Shown here one piece after another: positions 11,375-21,700 of a stretch of DNA of 64,000 nt. The notes below the pieces were generated by a model that was not told where the DNA came from, searched no databases, and saw only the letters and a list, made by a program, of their open reading frames with translations. Both the position numbers and the translations under genes were made by a program. Numbering within the stretch: the stretch's first letter is position 1; the number at the start of each line of letters is the position of its first letter. The DNA comes from Puccinellia tenuiflora (lineage: Eukaryota > Streptophyta > Magnoliopsida > Poales > Poaceae): NCBI GenBank assembly GCA_012064385.1, contig QRDG01001521.1:62001-126000 (forward strand). Reading direction: 5' to 3'.

Positions 11375-11854
11375 ATAAAAAACGTAAGAAAATTATAGAA
11401 GTAATAACTATGCATCTAAATCATATAAATAAGTTTTTTAAAACAAAAGAGAAAAACAAGAGGCTCACCGAGGTGGTGCCGGTGACGGGACGGCCGGCGC
11501 GGACGATCGACGGCGGTGAGGACGGGGACCGGACGACACTAAAACCCACACATTATACTTTCATTTGTGCTCAAATTGCATATAAAACAAATGAAATCCC
11601 TAACTTAGGCATTTTATCAAACACCTAGCTAGCACTAGAAAAATGAAATGAGCTAAGTAGCAACGAAATGAGCTTAAGTAGCAACGTCGGAAGTGCTAAC
11701 CCTCGGATAGATGAGGCGCCGTCAATCTTGACAAATGGTGGGAAAAATAGGGACGAACTCGAGCTCGGGAGAGGAAATAGATGAGAAAATGGTGATGAAC
11801 TCGGAGCTCAAAAATGGCCATGGCCGGGTCGGGGGTGGGGGATGATATAGGGGA

Positions 11855-12148
11855 AACATTAGTCCCGGTTCGTGTTATGAACCGGTACTAAAGGTCAGTC
11901 TCTAGTCCCGGTCCGTATGACAAACCGGGACTATAGGTTGCTCGCGCTGGCCCCACCCCTGCGGCCGCCTGCCGCGACCCTTTAGCACCGGTTCATATAA
12001 CTGAACCGGGACTGAAGGTCCCCTACGAACTGGGACTGACCCTGGCCGGCGCCCTGGGAATTCGAACCGGGACTAGTGTCCCCATTGGTACCGGTTCGTA
12101 AGGAACCGGGACGAAAGGGCCAAACCGATGGCCCTGTTTCCACTAGTG
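11855..12148 (-). repeat. CACTA subterminal repeats and terminal inverted repeat
   Basis: Repeated variants of CCGGTTC..GAACCGG and CCGGGACTA..TAGTCCCGG (about 11872-12115) lead to the terminus CACTAGTGGAAACAGGGC read on the minus strand from 12148. Such repeat-rich subtermini are where CACTA accessory proteins bind. Confidence 0.82.
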
Positions 12149-13340
12149 GTAGCTGTAACTTTGCTGCAAATAATGGTTGTGAGTGCGGTAGCACACCCCC
12201 GATAATCTGAGATCGATCCCGTTGGAGACAAATTTCCGGAAATTCTCACTAAGTAGCACTTCTTTTATAAAAGTATGGTAGCAAGGGTTAGTATGGTACA
12301 CAAGGCAGGGTAGCTGTAACTTTGCTGCAAATGGTTGTGGGTGCAGTAGCACACTGCACACCCCCCATAATCTGAGATCGATCCCGTTAGAGACAAATTT
12401 TTGAAAATTCTCACTAAGTAGCAGTTCTTTTATAAAAGTATGATATCAAGGATTAGTCTTGGATCTCCTTTTCTTTTAACTTTGCTGCAAATATAGCTAG
12501 AGCGACCCAGCTAGCTGGGGAGCTCCCTGACTTATCCCTAACTTTAGGTCACTGAAAGCTGGATCCTACAAATGGCGGGTCGCACATATCATTGACCCAA
12601 AGTTAGGGATAAGTCGGTGTGGGTCAAGAAAATGACATACATGGCAAAAGTATAATCGTCGGAACAGTTAGTATATAGCATAATATATAAGCCGCCGGCC
12701 GGAGAGAGAGATAGAGAATAAAATGTGCAACTTTTCAAGGATATGTGTTCATTATGTCGTCACTGGAGATCAGTGTGTAATCCTTCACTTTCGAGCAGGC
12801 TAGCTAGTCTAGGACGTAAGTCCTTCCTAATTAATATGTGTAGAACTGACAAAAAGAAAGTGACATAGCGAGACGAACAAGAACAACTCAGCTGGAGACG
12901 TGTCTGTGGAATTTTTTAAAAGTATTATTATTATTATTTATATAAATTTCATAGTATTGTACGAAATCATTTAATTTTTGATCTAGGACACCGTCGGCTC
13001 TGCTCCTACCAAAAAGTAGTATTTGACCTAACACCAGAGCCGTACACAAGGCAGGGTACGTAGCTGTAACTTTGCTGCAAATGGTTGTGGGTGCGGTAGC
13101 ACACACTGCACACCCCCCGATAATCTGAGATCAATGCCGTTGGAGACAAATTTTTGAAAATTCTCACTAAGTAGCACTTCTTTTATAAAAAGTATGATAT
13201 CAAGGGTTAGTCCTGGGGAGCTCCCTGACTTATCCCTAACTTTAGGTCACTGAAAGCTGGATCCTACAAATGACGGGTCGCACATATCATTGACCGAACG
13301 TTAGGGATAAATCGGTGTGGCAAAGTCAGATGATCCCGTC
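12149..13340. repeat. Local duplications outside the CACTA end
   Basis: A block of about 170 bp containing GTAACTTTGCTGCAAATGG and a TAATCTGAGATCGATCC-like segment is at 12295-12470 and 13042-13217, with an earlier partial copy at 12149-12290. A second block (12517-12621 and 13214-13319) contains a 17-bp inverted repeat (arms 12529-12545 and 12599-12615, perfect in the first copy; 13227-13243 and 13297-13313, two mismatches). No coding potential is seen in this 1.2 kb. Confidence 0.75.
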
Positions 13341-13757
13341 CCAATCCCGCCAGCCGGGGTGTCGCAGCAGCTAGACTGAGCTAATCCTACTTTCCTTGTT
13401 GCATATGCGCTACCGCCTGTTTAGCTTCCACTGTAGCTAACTACCCCTAGCTAGTTGTATTAGATTAGTACTCCTACTACTACGTACTGTATGTGAATTT
13501 GTTTAGTACTCCACCTAGCTATAGCTAGGTACTCGTGCGTGTATGGCGGCATGGGCGCCCTTGGTACGGCACCTCTCGACTGGTACTTATCGGCACGGGT
13601 ACAGCCGATTAGTACTACTAGTAAGCATGGGTTATTACTTGTTAGATCTAACATATGGGCGGCCAAATAGCACTACTTTTCGGCCGGAAGTCTAGGTCTG
13701 GAATTAAATAATTTCTCTTATTATTTGTGAAATTTATATTAGAAAAAATAATATCTA
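13341..13757. other. Short intergenic stretch, nothing recognised
   Basis: No convincing ORF, repeat or RNA gene. Several CTAG-rich words. It lies between the duplicated block and the Stowaway-like MITE. Confidence 0.5.
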
Positions 13758-13995
13758 CTCCCTCAATTCCAATAAATAAGGTGCCCTTTTATATATTTTT
13801 CTTTGACTAAGAATTATTTTAAATATATAAAGATTATTGATACAAAAATTAGCATCATCAAAAAGTGTTTTTCAATATGAACGCAACGATACTAATTATG
13901 TACGTACAATATAATCAAGATATTTTTTACTCAAATTTTTCAGTCAAAATTCATCTTAAAATACGCGTGTGCCTTATTTATAGAAACGGAGGTAG
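13758..13995. mobile_element. Stowaway-like (Tc1/Mariner) MITE
   Basis: About 240 bp, AT-rich, with ends CTCCCTCAATTCC... and ...ACGGAGGTAG next to TA dinucleotides. Inner ends AATAAATAAGGTGCC and the complementary GTGCCTTATTTAT extend the inverted repeat. No ORF, as expected. Confidence 0.75.
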
Positions 13996-14121
13996 TTAAA
14001 AACAGTCGTGTCTATGCTAGAATAGACACGGCACCGGCATGACACATCTCTTCTCAGCTGGAGTATGTATATATAGTAGTTCAAGCTAGAAGAAACTCTT
14101 TGAGACTCGGAAATCCATTTC

Positions 14122-14487
14122 GGGTTATGGGTGCATCTGCACCCATGACCCAAAAAACCCATTTTCCAAATGTCAAAAAATTCCAAAAAAAAATATGGAG
14201 ATAGTTCAACATATTTTATGGATGCACAAAAAAATCCGCGGTGAAAAGACATTTTGTGCGACCTGTGCAAAAAAGACAAATCCGGATTGCTACGAAAGAC
14301 TTTTGTACGAGACATGGTTTTGTCTTTTTTGCACAGGTCACACAAAATGTCTTTTCACAGCAAAATTTTTTGTTCTAGCACTAAAAATGTTGATGCATAT
14401 CCGGATTTTTTTTCGGAATTTTTGACACATTGAAAAAAAACTAAAAATGTTTTACCTAGTGGGTGCATCTGCACCCACGAGCCAAAA
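14122..14487. mobile_element. Fold-back (long inverted repeat) element, ~360 bp
   Basis: Both ends carry GGGTGCATCTGCACCCA followed by a GA[CG]CCAAAA-type tail. Inside, arms of about 160 bp are imperfect reverse complements, best around GAAAAGACATTTTGTG..ACCTGTGCAAAAAAGACAAA (about 14242-14280) and its complement (14318-14358). The transcript of either strand would form a long hairpin. No superfamily is assigned because no clean target duplication is visible. Confidence 0.7.
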
Positions 14488-15421
14488 CGCCGCCTCCTTT
14501 GAGACTTGCGTATTGAGGTGGCGATTACTGCCAGCTGGTACTATTCACCGATCCCAGCGGACACGAGCCTAGCGCCAAGAAAAAATAAGGCCCCGCTTCG
14601 AACCGTCGTATTCCAGCCGGAAACGGCCGGAAAAATTTACGGACCTCCTGCCAACGTCCATATAATTTCCTCTACATTCCCTCGTTTTGATTCCGGGGGT
14701 GTAATTAAACGGTGAACCAAGCAGGGCGTAAACCTCCACAAAAACCGAGTGTCCGGTAAAACACTGCCAAAGTACACTGTCCGCTGAGTGTATTTTTAGG
14801 GACACTCGGCAAACTGTTTCACCACTTGTCCGTGCCTCTCGTGGTTGAAGGCGCTACCATCTTTACCAAGTGTTCAGCAAAACACGGTAGACAAACCCGT
14901 CAGCCGTTAGTGTTTGTCGAGTCTTTTATCTTGGCACGAAAAAGTGATGTAAATATCTTTTTAACTTATCAGTCCTTTAGCATTATTCATGTTCCAACGT
15001 GAATGCAATTCACCACTTTTATGAAAAAATAGTTGTTTAAAATTTTCTAGAGCTATTTAAGAAATAAAAAATAATACCTAAAACTTGTAAATTGAATGTA
15101 GTTATATTATGGGTGTATAATCATAGAATAAATAGGATAAGTCAACTAGTCAATATACTAATTTGAAATGGTACTCATATGAAGTTTCTTAACATTCAAT
15201 GCAAACCTTCAACGTTAAGTCAGCCAAACAAAGTTTTGTTTTGTTGACTTAGGGTGTAAGCATATTTTGAAGCATCCAAACCAAGTTTTGTAATAATTTA
15301 GCTTCTTTTCTACTTGATCTTTTAACTAAGCCTTATTTTAAGATTTACAACAAGAAATGTGAATTAACTAACCCTAAACTCATATTTCAATTCCCCTGGA
15401 GTCTCCGGTGTAAGAAGTTTG
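14488..15421. other. Intergenic; possible degraded transposon with CACTCGGCAAA motifs
   Basis: No gene seen. Around 14745-14930 there are GTGTCCGG/GACACTCGGCAAACT/TTGTCGAGT words typical of degraded grass DNA-transposon subtermini, but no ends can be placed. The rest is AT-rich and unassigned. Confidence 0.3.
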
Positions 15422-16372
15422 CAACGGCTCTTTTTCGTGGGGACCTATAAAAGGCCCCCCTTCTTCCCCAAAGGGATCAGAGCTTCTTCCAGCACGTTTT
15501 TCCTCTTTCCCCCACCATTGTTGACCTTAGAAAGCTTGCCCCCTCTGATTCTTGCATATCTTTGAGGGAAAAGTGAGAGGAGATCTAGATCCATATTTTC
15601 ACCAATCAATCTCTCCTCTAAGTGAGGGGAACCTTGTGGATCTAGATCTTGGAGTTCTTTTGTGGTTCTCCTCTTTGTTCTTTCTCTCTTATTCCCCCAA
15701 AGCATTTGTTGCTTAGTTGGAATTTGAGAGTGAAGGATTTGAGCACTTGTGCTTTTGCCATTGTATTTGGTGCATCGGTTTGCTCTCTCCACGAAGATTC
15801 GTGGAAGTGAAGATTGTGAGCTTGTTACTCTTGGGTCATTGGATCCTAGACGGCGTTGTGGTGATTCTTGGGAGCCTCCAATTCGGTTGTGGATCCGTGC
15901 CCCATGCTTAGTGGTGTAAAGGCTCCGGATTCCGCCTAGAAGGACTCCGATAGTGGAAGGTGAACCTCACCTTTGTGGTGCGGTTCATCGGAGAATAGGG
16001 TGAGGCCTTTGTGGCGTTGAGTAGGCCTGTGGTGGAGAGCTCACACCCCTCCAACGAGACGTACTCCCTTAACAAGGAGGAACTCGGGAATACATCCTCG
16101 TCTCCGTGTGGCTCGGTTATTTCTATACCCGAGCTCTTTACTTATGCAATTTACATTGTGATAGCCTTCGTGCTTGAAGTAATATATCTTGCTATCACCT
16201 TGTGGTTATCTTGCTTAGCATAAGTTGTTGGTGCACATAGGTGAACCTAGTATATTAGGTTTTGTGTGCTTGATAAATTAAACTCTAGTTTTATTCCGCA
16301 TTTATCAAGCCCCTTCGTAAAAGTTTTAAATCGCCTATTCACCCCCCTCTAGGCGACATCCTTGTCCTTTCA
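15422..16372 (+). mobile_element. LTR fragment (solo, 5'-truncated) of the element A family
   Basis: From the AACGGCTC..CTATAAAAGG promoter (TATA at 15445-15454) through GAGCTCACACCCCTCC to the terminal CTCTAGGCGACATCC..CTTTCA at 16372, it follows the element A LTR with clear divergence. The upstream half of U3 is absent or unrecognisable, and there is no interior after it. It is either a truncated solo LTR or a deletion remnant. Confidence 0.8.
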
Positions 16373-16544
16373 CCGGTGGATCTACTAACGACGAAGTTTG
16401 GGAGAGGAGAGGTGGGCGGTGAACTGTGTGTGGGGACAGTTTCTGTGTCCGCCAGGGGAGCCGCTGTATTAATTTAGCCTGGGGAGCTTTTTTTTGAGGA
16501 AAAAGCCTGGGGAGCCGTTGCCCACGTACATTTCGCAACTAAAG

Positions 16545-16555
16545 CCTTATAAACT
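16545..16555 (+). promoter_or_regulatory. Putative TATA box of the GRF gene
   Basis: CTTATAAACTA lies about 77-87 bp upstream of the ATG at 16632, followed by a pyrimidine-rich leader (CCCCCATCTATCTCTCCC). It is plausible as the core promoter because nothing else lies between it and the LTR fragment. Confidence 0.45.
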
Positions 16556-16631
16556 ATTGGCCTTCATATTCCCCAGTCCCTAGGTCTGCTCCCCCATCTA
16601 TCTCTCCCATCTCTCTCACGACGCCGTCGCC

Positions 16632-17300
16632 ATGTCACACTCTTTGAGCTCCTCAGCTGGGAAGCGGATGAAGAACGAGGCATCCTCCTCGCAGCAGTCA
16701 CCCGCGGCACTAGCCTCCCATCCGCCGAGTCCACCGCTCGAGACACTGCTGTCGTTGGTGCATTGCCCGTATTGTCAAACTCGCCACACGATTCATCGTG
16801 TTTCCAGATCAGAAGCCAATCCAGGACGTGTGTACTACAAGTGTCCTAATCACAATGTAAGTTTCAATTTTTGCTTTGATTTGGATTTCAATCCCGAAGA
16901 CTTATTTTGAAATGCTTAACTTCTGCCATAGAGACCAACGAATCCTTGCAAGCATTACTTCTGGGAAGATGAGGAGGATACTTATTTTGATTTTCTTGTC
17001 GCGAATGGGTACATTGCTGCTCCGGCTTTTGGCATCGGAACTGTCTAGTCTTCGGCTGGAGGCGTTGGTAGTGTAGATGGAACTGCATATTCTTCGCCTG
17101 GTGGCATTGCTGCTGCGACTGGTGACATTGGAACCGAAGCAGAACAGAGGGAAGAAAATGGACTAAAGAGCGAGAAGTCACTGAAGAAGATGGATCAGTG
17201 TCTAAAAAAGATGGATGAGCTGATTATGTTCTGTAGGACTTTGATCAGTTTAATTTTTGTAGTTATTGCAATCCTGTTGTGTGTAGCAGTTCGTAAGTAG
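16632..17300 (+). pseudogene. GRF-type zinc-finger membrane protein gene, one premature stop
   Basis: Two exons: 16632-16856 (75 codons) and from 16932, joined by a GT-AG intron 16857-16931 in phase 0. Exon 1 has a Ser/Pro-rich start, then CPYC..H and NPGRVYYKCPNHN. Exon 2 supplies CKHYFWEDEE, completing the GRF zinc-finger pattern (CxxC, NPGR, C, C-H-FxW-ED). The frame is then stopped by TAG at 17046-17048, but the same frame stays open for 83 more codons. These encode a Gly/Ser/Ala linker, a short charged helix with repeated KKMD, and a C-terminal hydrophobic segment ending at TAG 17298-17300. That is the usual plan of plant GRF proteins (finger, coiled helix, tail anchor). GRF fingers are thought to bind single-stranded nucleic acid. 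One nonsense mutation is the only visible lesion. Confidence 0.78.
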
Positions 17301-18048
17301 ATTTCTGTGTTGTATCACCTATGGTTTCAGTACAATCTAAATTAGGCATAATCAGTTCGTAAGTAGATTTCTGTGTTGTATCACTTGTGGTTTTAGTAAC
17401 AGGTGTATCACTTGTGGTTTTAGAGACCACTTGACACTTCGCGGTGAGATATTGGACCGCCCATGGATTAACTCTAAATCATATATGGCAACCGAATAGG
17501 AGATTTAATAACTAAAATTAACGTAAGTTCAAATCAGCATCACAAAAGGCTCAACACCATCAACACAACAGGTTCACAGCAGCATTACAACAGGTTCACA
17601 GCACCATCAAACGAATATAGGGTTAACTGAACTTTTCCTATGCCAAGCATCCATTCCGAAGCCACATCCACAGGTTCGCAAACCCTACAAAAAACGTTAT
17701 GCATGTTTAGCATGTCGTGACTACAAGGCACGAATAAAGAAGCTGATATGTGAAATGATTCCACAGTACCAAGAAATATGCACAAGCAATGTGCGTGCAT
17801 GTACAATGCACAAGGTACAATGAAATCACCCCTTTGCACCAAAATAGTGCCACAATAAGCCTCATCTTGCAAAGACAGTACAAAAGAATCATCACACAAG
17901 ACCAGGGAGCATGCACAAGAAATGTTCGTGTAAACACTACTAGGTATTGTATGATGGTCCCTTTGCACTTAACGTTGCACAGGTAAATGCTGAGCATCCC
18001 ATCAACACAGATAGCTCCAACAGATATTAATCATGGGGAGATGCAACA
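17301..18048. other. Unassigned stretch downstream of the GRF pseudogene
   Basis: Contains short direct repeats (AAGTAGATTTCTGTGTTGTATCAC at about 17295 and 17360, and CAGGTTCACAGCA near 17570-17605) and no supported ORF. Reads in the minus direction are cysteine-rich but show no family motif. Confidence 0.4.
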
Positions 18049-18366
18049 GTGCAAACAAATTGTAATGTTACTGGAGTTGTCATGCTGGATAGTGGAAAGC
18101 ATACTTTCTCGAAGAAAACCTGTGTGGAACCAATTCTTTCAAAGTCTGAACTTGAAGCCCAACTTCTCTCTGAGAAAGATGGGAATGCGAATCTGCGCAG
18201 TACAATTGCTGAATTGAAGTTAGTGAAAGAAGAATCTGAGTAAGTGAGGCTCAAGTTTCTAGTTGAAATGCAAAAAATGCGGAAGCAACAAGAAGAGATA
18301 AAGAAGAAGCAAGAACATGGGGCTGCCCTACTTCAGTTGCTGGCTGACCAATATATTGGTAAATGA
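18049..18366 (+). pseudogene. Coiled-coil fragment, possibly transposase-associated
   Basis: A charged heptad-like reading frame runs from 18049 and is stopped by TAA at 18241-18243. It then continues in the same frame (VRLKFLVEMQKMRKQQEEIK...) to TGA at 18364-18366. Glu/Lys/Gln-rich C-termini of this kind are common in plant transposon proteins of the Transposase_24 (Ptta/En-Spm) type. No catalytic domain is visible, so the identity is tentative. Confidence 0.35.
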
Positions 18367-18589
18367 AATTGTGAGTCTGAAAACTGTGAGGCTATGGCCT
18401 GTTGTAGTGTTGCTGAAAACTGAAGTTCTGTATGAGGTCTTGAAACGTGATAAATTTCTGTATTTGACGCCTGTTTTAAGGTTGCTTTGCTGTGAAAACT
18501 TGATGAATTTCTGTATCTCACGCATACGGAACGCAGAAATAGAAATCGAACGATGACGTCAACATCAATCTGCCACAAAAAAACAAACG

Positions 18590-19296
18590 TCATGGCATTG
18601 AAAAATCTGTCACAGATAAGTTAGGCACGTGGCATCATATGGGTGCACCACGTGTCACTATCTGATTGGGTTGTACGGCGACGAAATTATAAACGTCTTG
18701 GCCACTTTAAAGTCGTCACCAATTTCCGCGATGATCAAAAACGTCACGGATAGCCGCCGCGTGGCGTCGCGTGGATGGTCCACGCGTCGGTACCTCACAG
18801 CGATTCGCAGCGACGAAAAACACCTAGCCCCCGACGTACAAAATTTGTCACAGATAGGGGGCAACGTGGCTCCTTACGGTTGGTCCACGTGTCACCATCA
18901 TGTTGTCATAACAGTGGCCGTAACAGTATCTCCGCACGACAGAAAAAAAACATCACGACCATGATGTCATGGTCGGCGCAGAAAGTGACGTCAGCAGACG
19001 GCGTTAACTACCGTCAGGGCACCGTTTGCCACGTGGCAATCATGAGTGACGAAAGAAAAACGTTGCGGCTTATTGGGCCTTGGGCCAAACGGTCGAGCCG
19101 CTCGCTACGTTTGCCTGAATGTCACGGGTGGCCTCGATGTTTCCATGTGCACATAAAACGCCGTAGAATCGTCCCTGACAGTCGATCAGGGACTTTTTTT
19201 CCGTCGCGTAAACCGTCGTGGATAAGGCCGAACGACGTTTTGGAGCTCGTCCTAGACGGAATTGAATCGTCGCTGATCTCCGGATTTTTAGTAGTG
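18590..19296. mobile_element. Right end of a second CACTA element
   Basis: The terminus reads ..GGATTTTTAGTAGTG, whose complement begins CACTACTAAAAATCC, a standard CACTA end. The preceding 700 bp carries GC-rich subterminal words repeated in both directions (ACGTGGC, CACGTGTCAC, CGTCAC..., CGACGA). No matching left end is seen in the window. The base after the terminus (19297) continues into a coding remnant, so this element probably inserted into it. Confidence 0.65.
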
Positions 19297-20096
19297 AAAG
19301 CAAGAATTGAAGCAAAGGAGGAGAGGAAGATGGCCGAAGAGAGGAGGGTGGCGGCCAAGGAGATGAAGGTGGCGGCCGAGGAGAGGAGGGTGGCGTTGGA
19401 GGAGAAGAAATTGTAAATGGAGGAGCAAGCTAGGCTCATGGAATATGAGGAGAAGTACCTCTTCTTTATGGACACATCTAACTTCGACGATAGGCAAAAG
19501 GAGTACATCAACATATGCCGTGATCAACTATTGGCTCAAAAAAGAATGATGCCATGGGAAGCATGAGAGGCATGAGTGGATTTGGAGCCATGGGAGGCAT
19601 GGGTGCCATGGGTGGAATGGGAGGCATGGGAGGTATGGGTGCCATGGGTGGCATGAGTTTTGAGTCTCTCATGGGAGGGATGGGAGCACCTACGGGTGGG
19701 ATGGGAGGCATGGGTGGGATCGGAGGCATGGGAGCACCTATGGGAGGCATTGGTGGGATGGGAGGAATGAGTTTCGGAATGGGAGCATACAGAGGCATGT
19801 GTGGTATGGGAGGCATGGGAGGCATGAGTGCACCTCCGGTTGGCATGGGAGGGATGAGTGCACCTCCGGGCATGGGAGAAATGAGTGCACCTCCGGGCAT
19901 GGGAGGAATGAGTGCACCTCCGGTTGGCATGGATGCCATGGGAGGCATTGATGCCTCCGATGTGCCTCCTATGCCTACCGATGGTGCCTTTGGAGATAGT
20001 ACAAACACCATCTGAGTTTCCAATGATGACGAGGATGCGCATGAAGATGAAGAGGAGGAGGAAGATGAGGAGGAGGAAGAAGAAAATGAGACATGA
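19297..20096 (+). pseudogene. Decayed Harbinger ORF1-like protein, coiled coil plus Gly-Met repeats
   Basis: The frame enters at the CACTA junction with a Lys/Glu/Arg-rich coiled coil (KARIEAKEERKMAEERR...). It is interrupted by TAA at 19414-19416, then continues to a motif DTSNFDDRQKEYINICRDQL seen in NAM-associated C-terminal domains. After a frameshift near 19550 comes a 150-residue Gly-Gly-Met/Gly-Ala-Met repeat region (19554-20012). A TGA follows at 20013-20015, then an in-frame acidic Asp/Glu tail to TGA 20094-20096. Two stops, one frameshift and a missing N-terminus show it is dead. It lies just inside a Harbinger right terminus, so I read it as the element's accessory ORF1 (a DNA-binding partner of the transposase). 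A host gene captured by the element is the alternative. Confidence 0.55.
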
Positions 20097-20464
20097 TTGT
20101 TGATGTTTCATTTGTTTGTATGAATTATTTGTGTTGAACTTGCTTGCGGTTTGATGATTTTGAACTACGTCATAAATTTGAACTGTGCTATGTTAATCAA
20201 GTCATGATTTTGCACATTTTTTATGTTTGAGATCATCCTTATTTCATTTTATCAAATTGATATGTGTTGTCTAATTCTTGGCAAGCGCCGGCTGGCTGGG
20301 CGCGCGCGCTACATTTTACAGCGCCTGGTGAAGTGCTACCGCGGCGCGCTAAATTTTCCGACGCCTGGAAAAGCAATTCCCCTCCCGCGCGCGCTAAAAT
20401 GCTATTTCGGCACGGTAAACTAGTTTTAGCGCGCCGCGTGATCGCGCGCCTGTTGGAGATGCTC
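20097..20464. mobile_element. PIF/Harbinger right terminus
   Basis: After the ORF1-like remnant comes non-coding DNA with GCGCGCGCTA-type subterminal words in both orientations, ending ..CTGTTGGAGATGCTC at 20464. The complement, GAGCATCTCCAACAGGCGCG, is a common Harbinger terminus in grasses. TTA at 20465-20467 would be the target duplication. The left end is missing, apparently removed or displaced by the CACTA insertion. Confidence 0.6.
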
Positions 20465-21700
20465 TTATCTTCTCCCGTCGCGGCCACGCACGCCTCCATC
20501 GCCGTCGCCACGCCGTTCCTCCTCGCCGGAGAGCCGCGGCCACGCTGTCGTTCCTCCTCGCCGGAGAGCCGCGGCCACGCTGCCGTCCCGCTGCGGCGCT
20601 GCTCCTGTCCTCTCTCGTGTGGGGACCCGACAATGGAGATGGAGCCGCCGCCATGGATTTCTCCTTGCTCAACGACCGCGATGACTGACCTCCATCTCCG
20701 TCTCCGATGTCCACGACCATGAGGACCGCTTCCATCTCCGTCTTCGATGACCGCGATGGCCGGCCTCCAATCTCCGTCGCCTACCTCTGTCTCCCATGCC
20801 ATGGTGGATGCGCTCAGACAGGAGGATGGCGGCGACGACCGCAACAGCCGACGGCGATAGCCGACCTCCATCTCCGCCTCCGGCAACGACGACCGCGAGG
20901 GCCGCTTCCATCTCCATCTTCGAAGACCGCAACCAAAGCAGCCCGATGTAGCTGCTATCGGCGGTCGAGATACTATCCGGTATGCCATCAGGAGGGGGGC
21001 ACCGATGCTGTCAGTGAAGGTCGCCATTTGCTACCATGGTTGTGCGGTGTTGCTACCTTTGGTGCGGGTCGATGCTACCTAAGCAGGCCGGTGTTGCTGC
21101 CATCAGTGTTTGACGTTGCTACCAGCCTACCATCCTACCGGAGGAGGTGCTGCCATCGGAGGGTGGCGCCGATGCTACCATGCCGGCAAGCACCTAGGCG
21201 GAGCCGTGCTACTCCTCTCCCAGCTTGATGCTGCAATAATTTTTTTTAGCTCCATATGTTTTGTTGATTTGCATCATAAGCAGATTTTTTTTGCTACAAT
21301 TGTTCTGCTCTGTTGCTTCACAAGTCTCATTGGAGGACCTTGCAAGTCGTTTTTGGTGCATTTTTTTGCTCTAATTGTTCTGTGGTTTTGCTACCATAGC
21401 ATAAATATTTTGCTACGAGATCTCCGGCGAGACCAGATCTTTTCTGTTATGTTTTCTGAACAAACCGTTTTTTGCTACAATGTACCAAAAGCGGGATGTT
21501 TTGTAGCAAATACGGGACAGTGTGTAGCAAAAGCAGGATTGCACTATTTTGGAGGACCCGGGGGCTGGAAAGTTTTGAGCCCCGGGGGACGCTCAGCACG
21601 TCCCATTTCCGTTTCGATAGTTGAAGCGCAATCTTGCTGGGCAGCGAATGGCGCATGAAAAGCAGCCTTTTTTTCTTCTCTTTTTTCGTTTCTTGACGTG
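20465..21700. other. Unclassified GC-rich then TTTTGCTACAA-rich DNA
   Basis: 20470-21230 has repeated CTCCATCTCCGTC/GGCCACGC words in several frames and no conserved protein. 21230-21560 carries repeats of TTTTGCTACAA. The appearance fits a degraded Mutator-like element with GC-rich ends, but I cannot place termini. Confidence 0.3.

Larger units (their letters stand above)
9489..12148 (-). mobile_element. CACTA (En/Spm) transposon, 5' half, interrupted by element A
   Basis: On the minus strand the element starts at 12148 with CACTAGTGGAAACAGGGC and subterminal direct and inverted repeats. It then has a small coiled-coil ORF (11374-10997) and the start of a TNP2-type transposase (10787 downward). 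At 9489 the transposase frame is cut by element A, and the remainder must lie left of the window. The 3 bp just outside the terminus (GTA, 12149-12151) would be one copy of the target duplication. Confidence 0.85.

Noticed and set aside
17585..17968. Cys/His-rich minus-strand frames resembling a FAR1-like fragment
   Set aside because: No consistent motif order. The similarity is only compositional.
20470..21230. GC-rich frames suggesting a host gene
   Set aside because: Frames on several strands are equally open, built from CTCCATCTCCGTC-type repeats, with no conserved motif or splice pattern.
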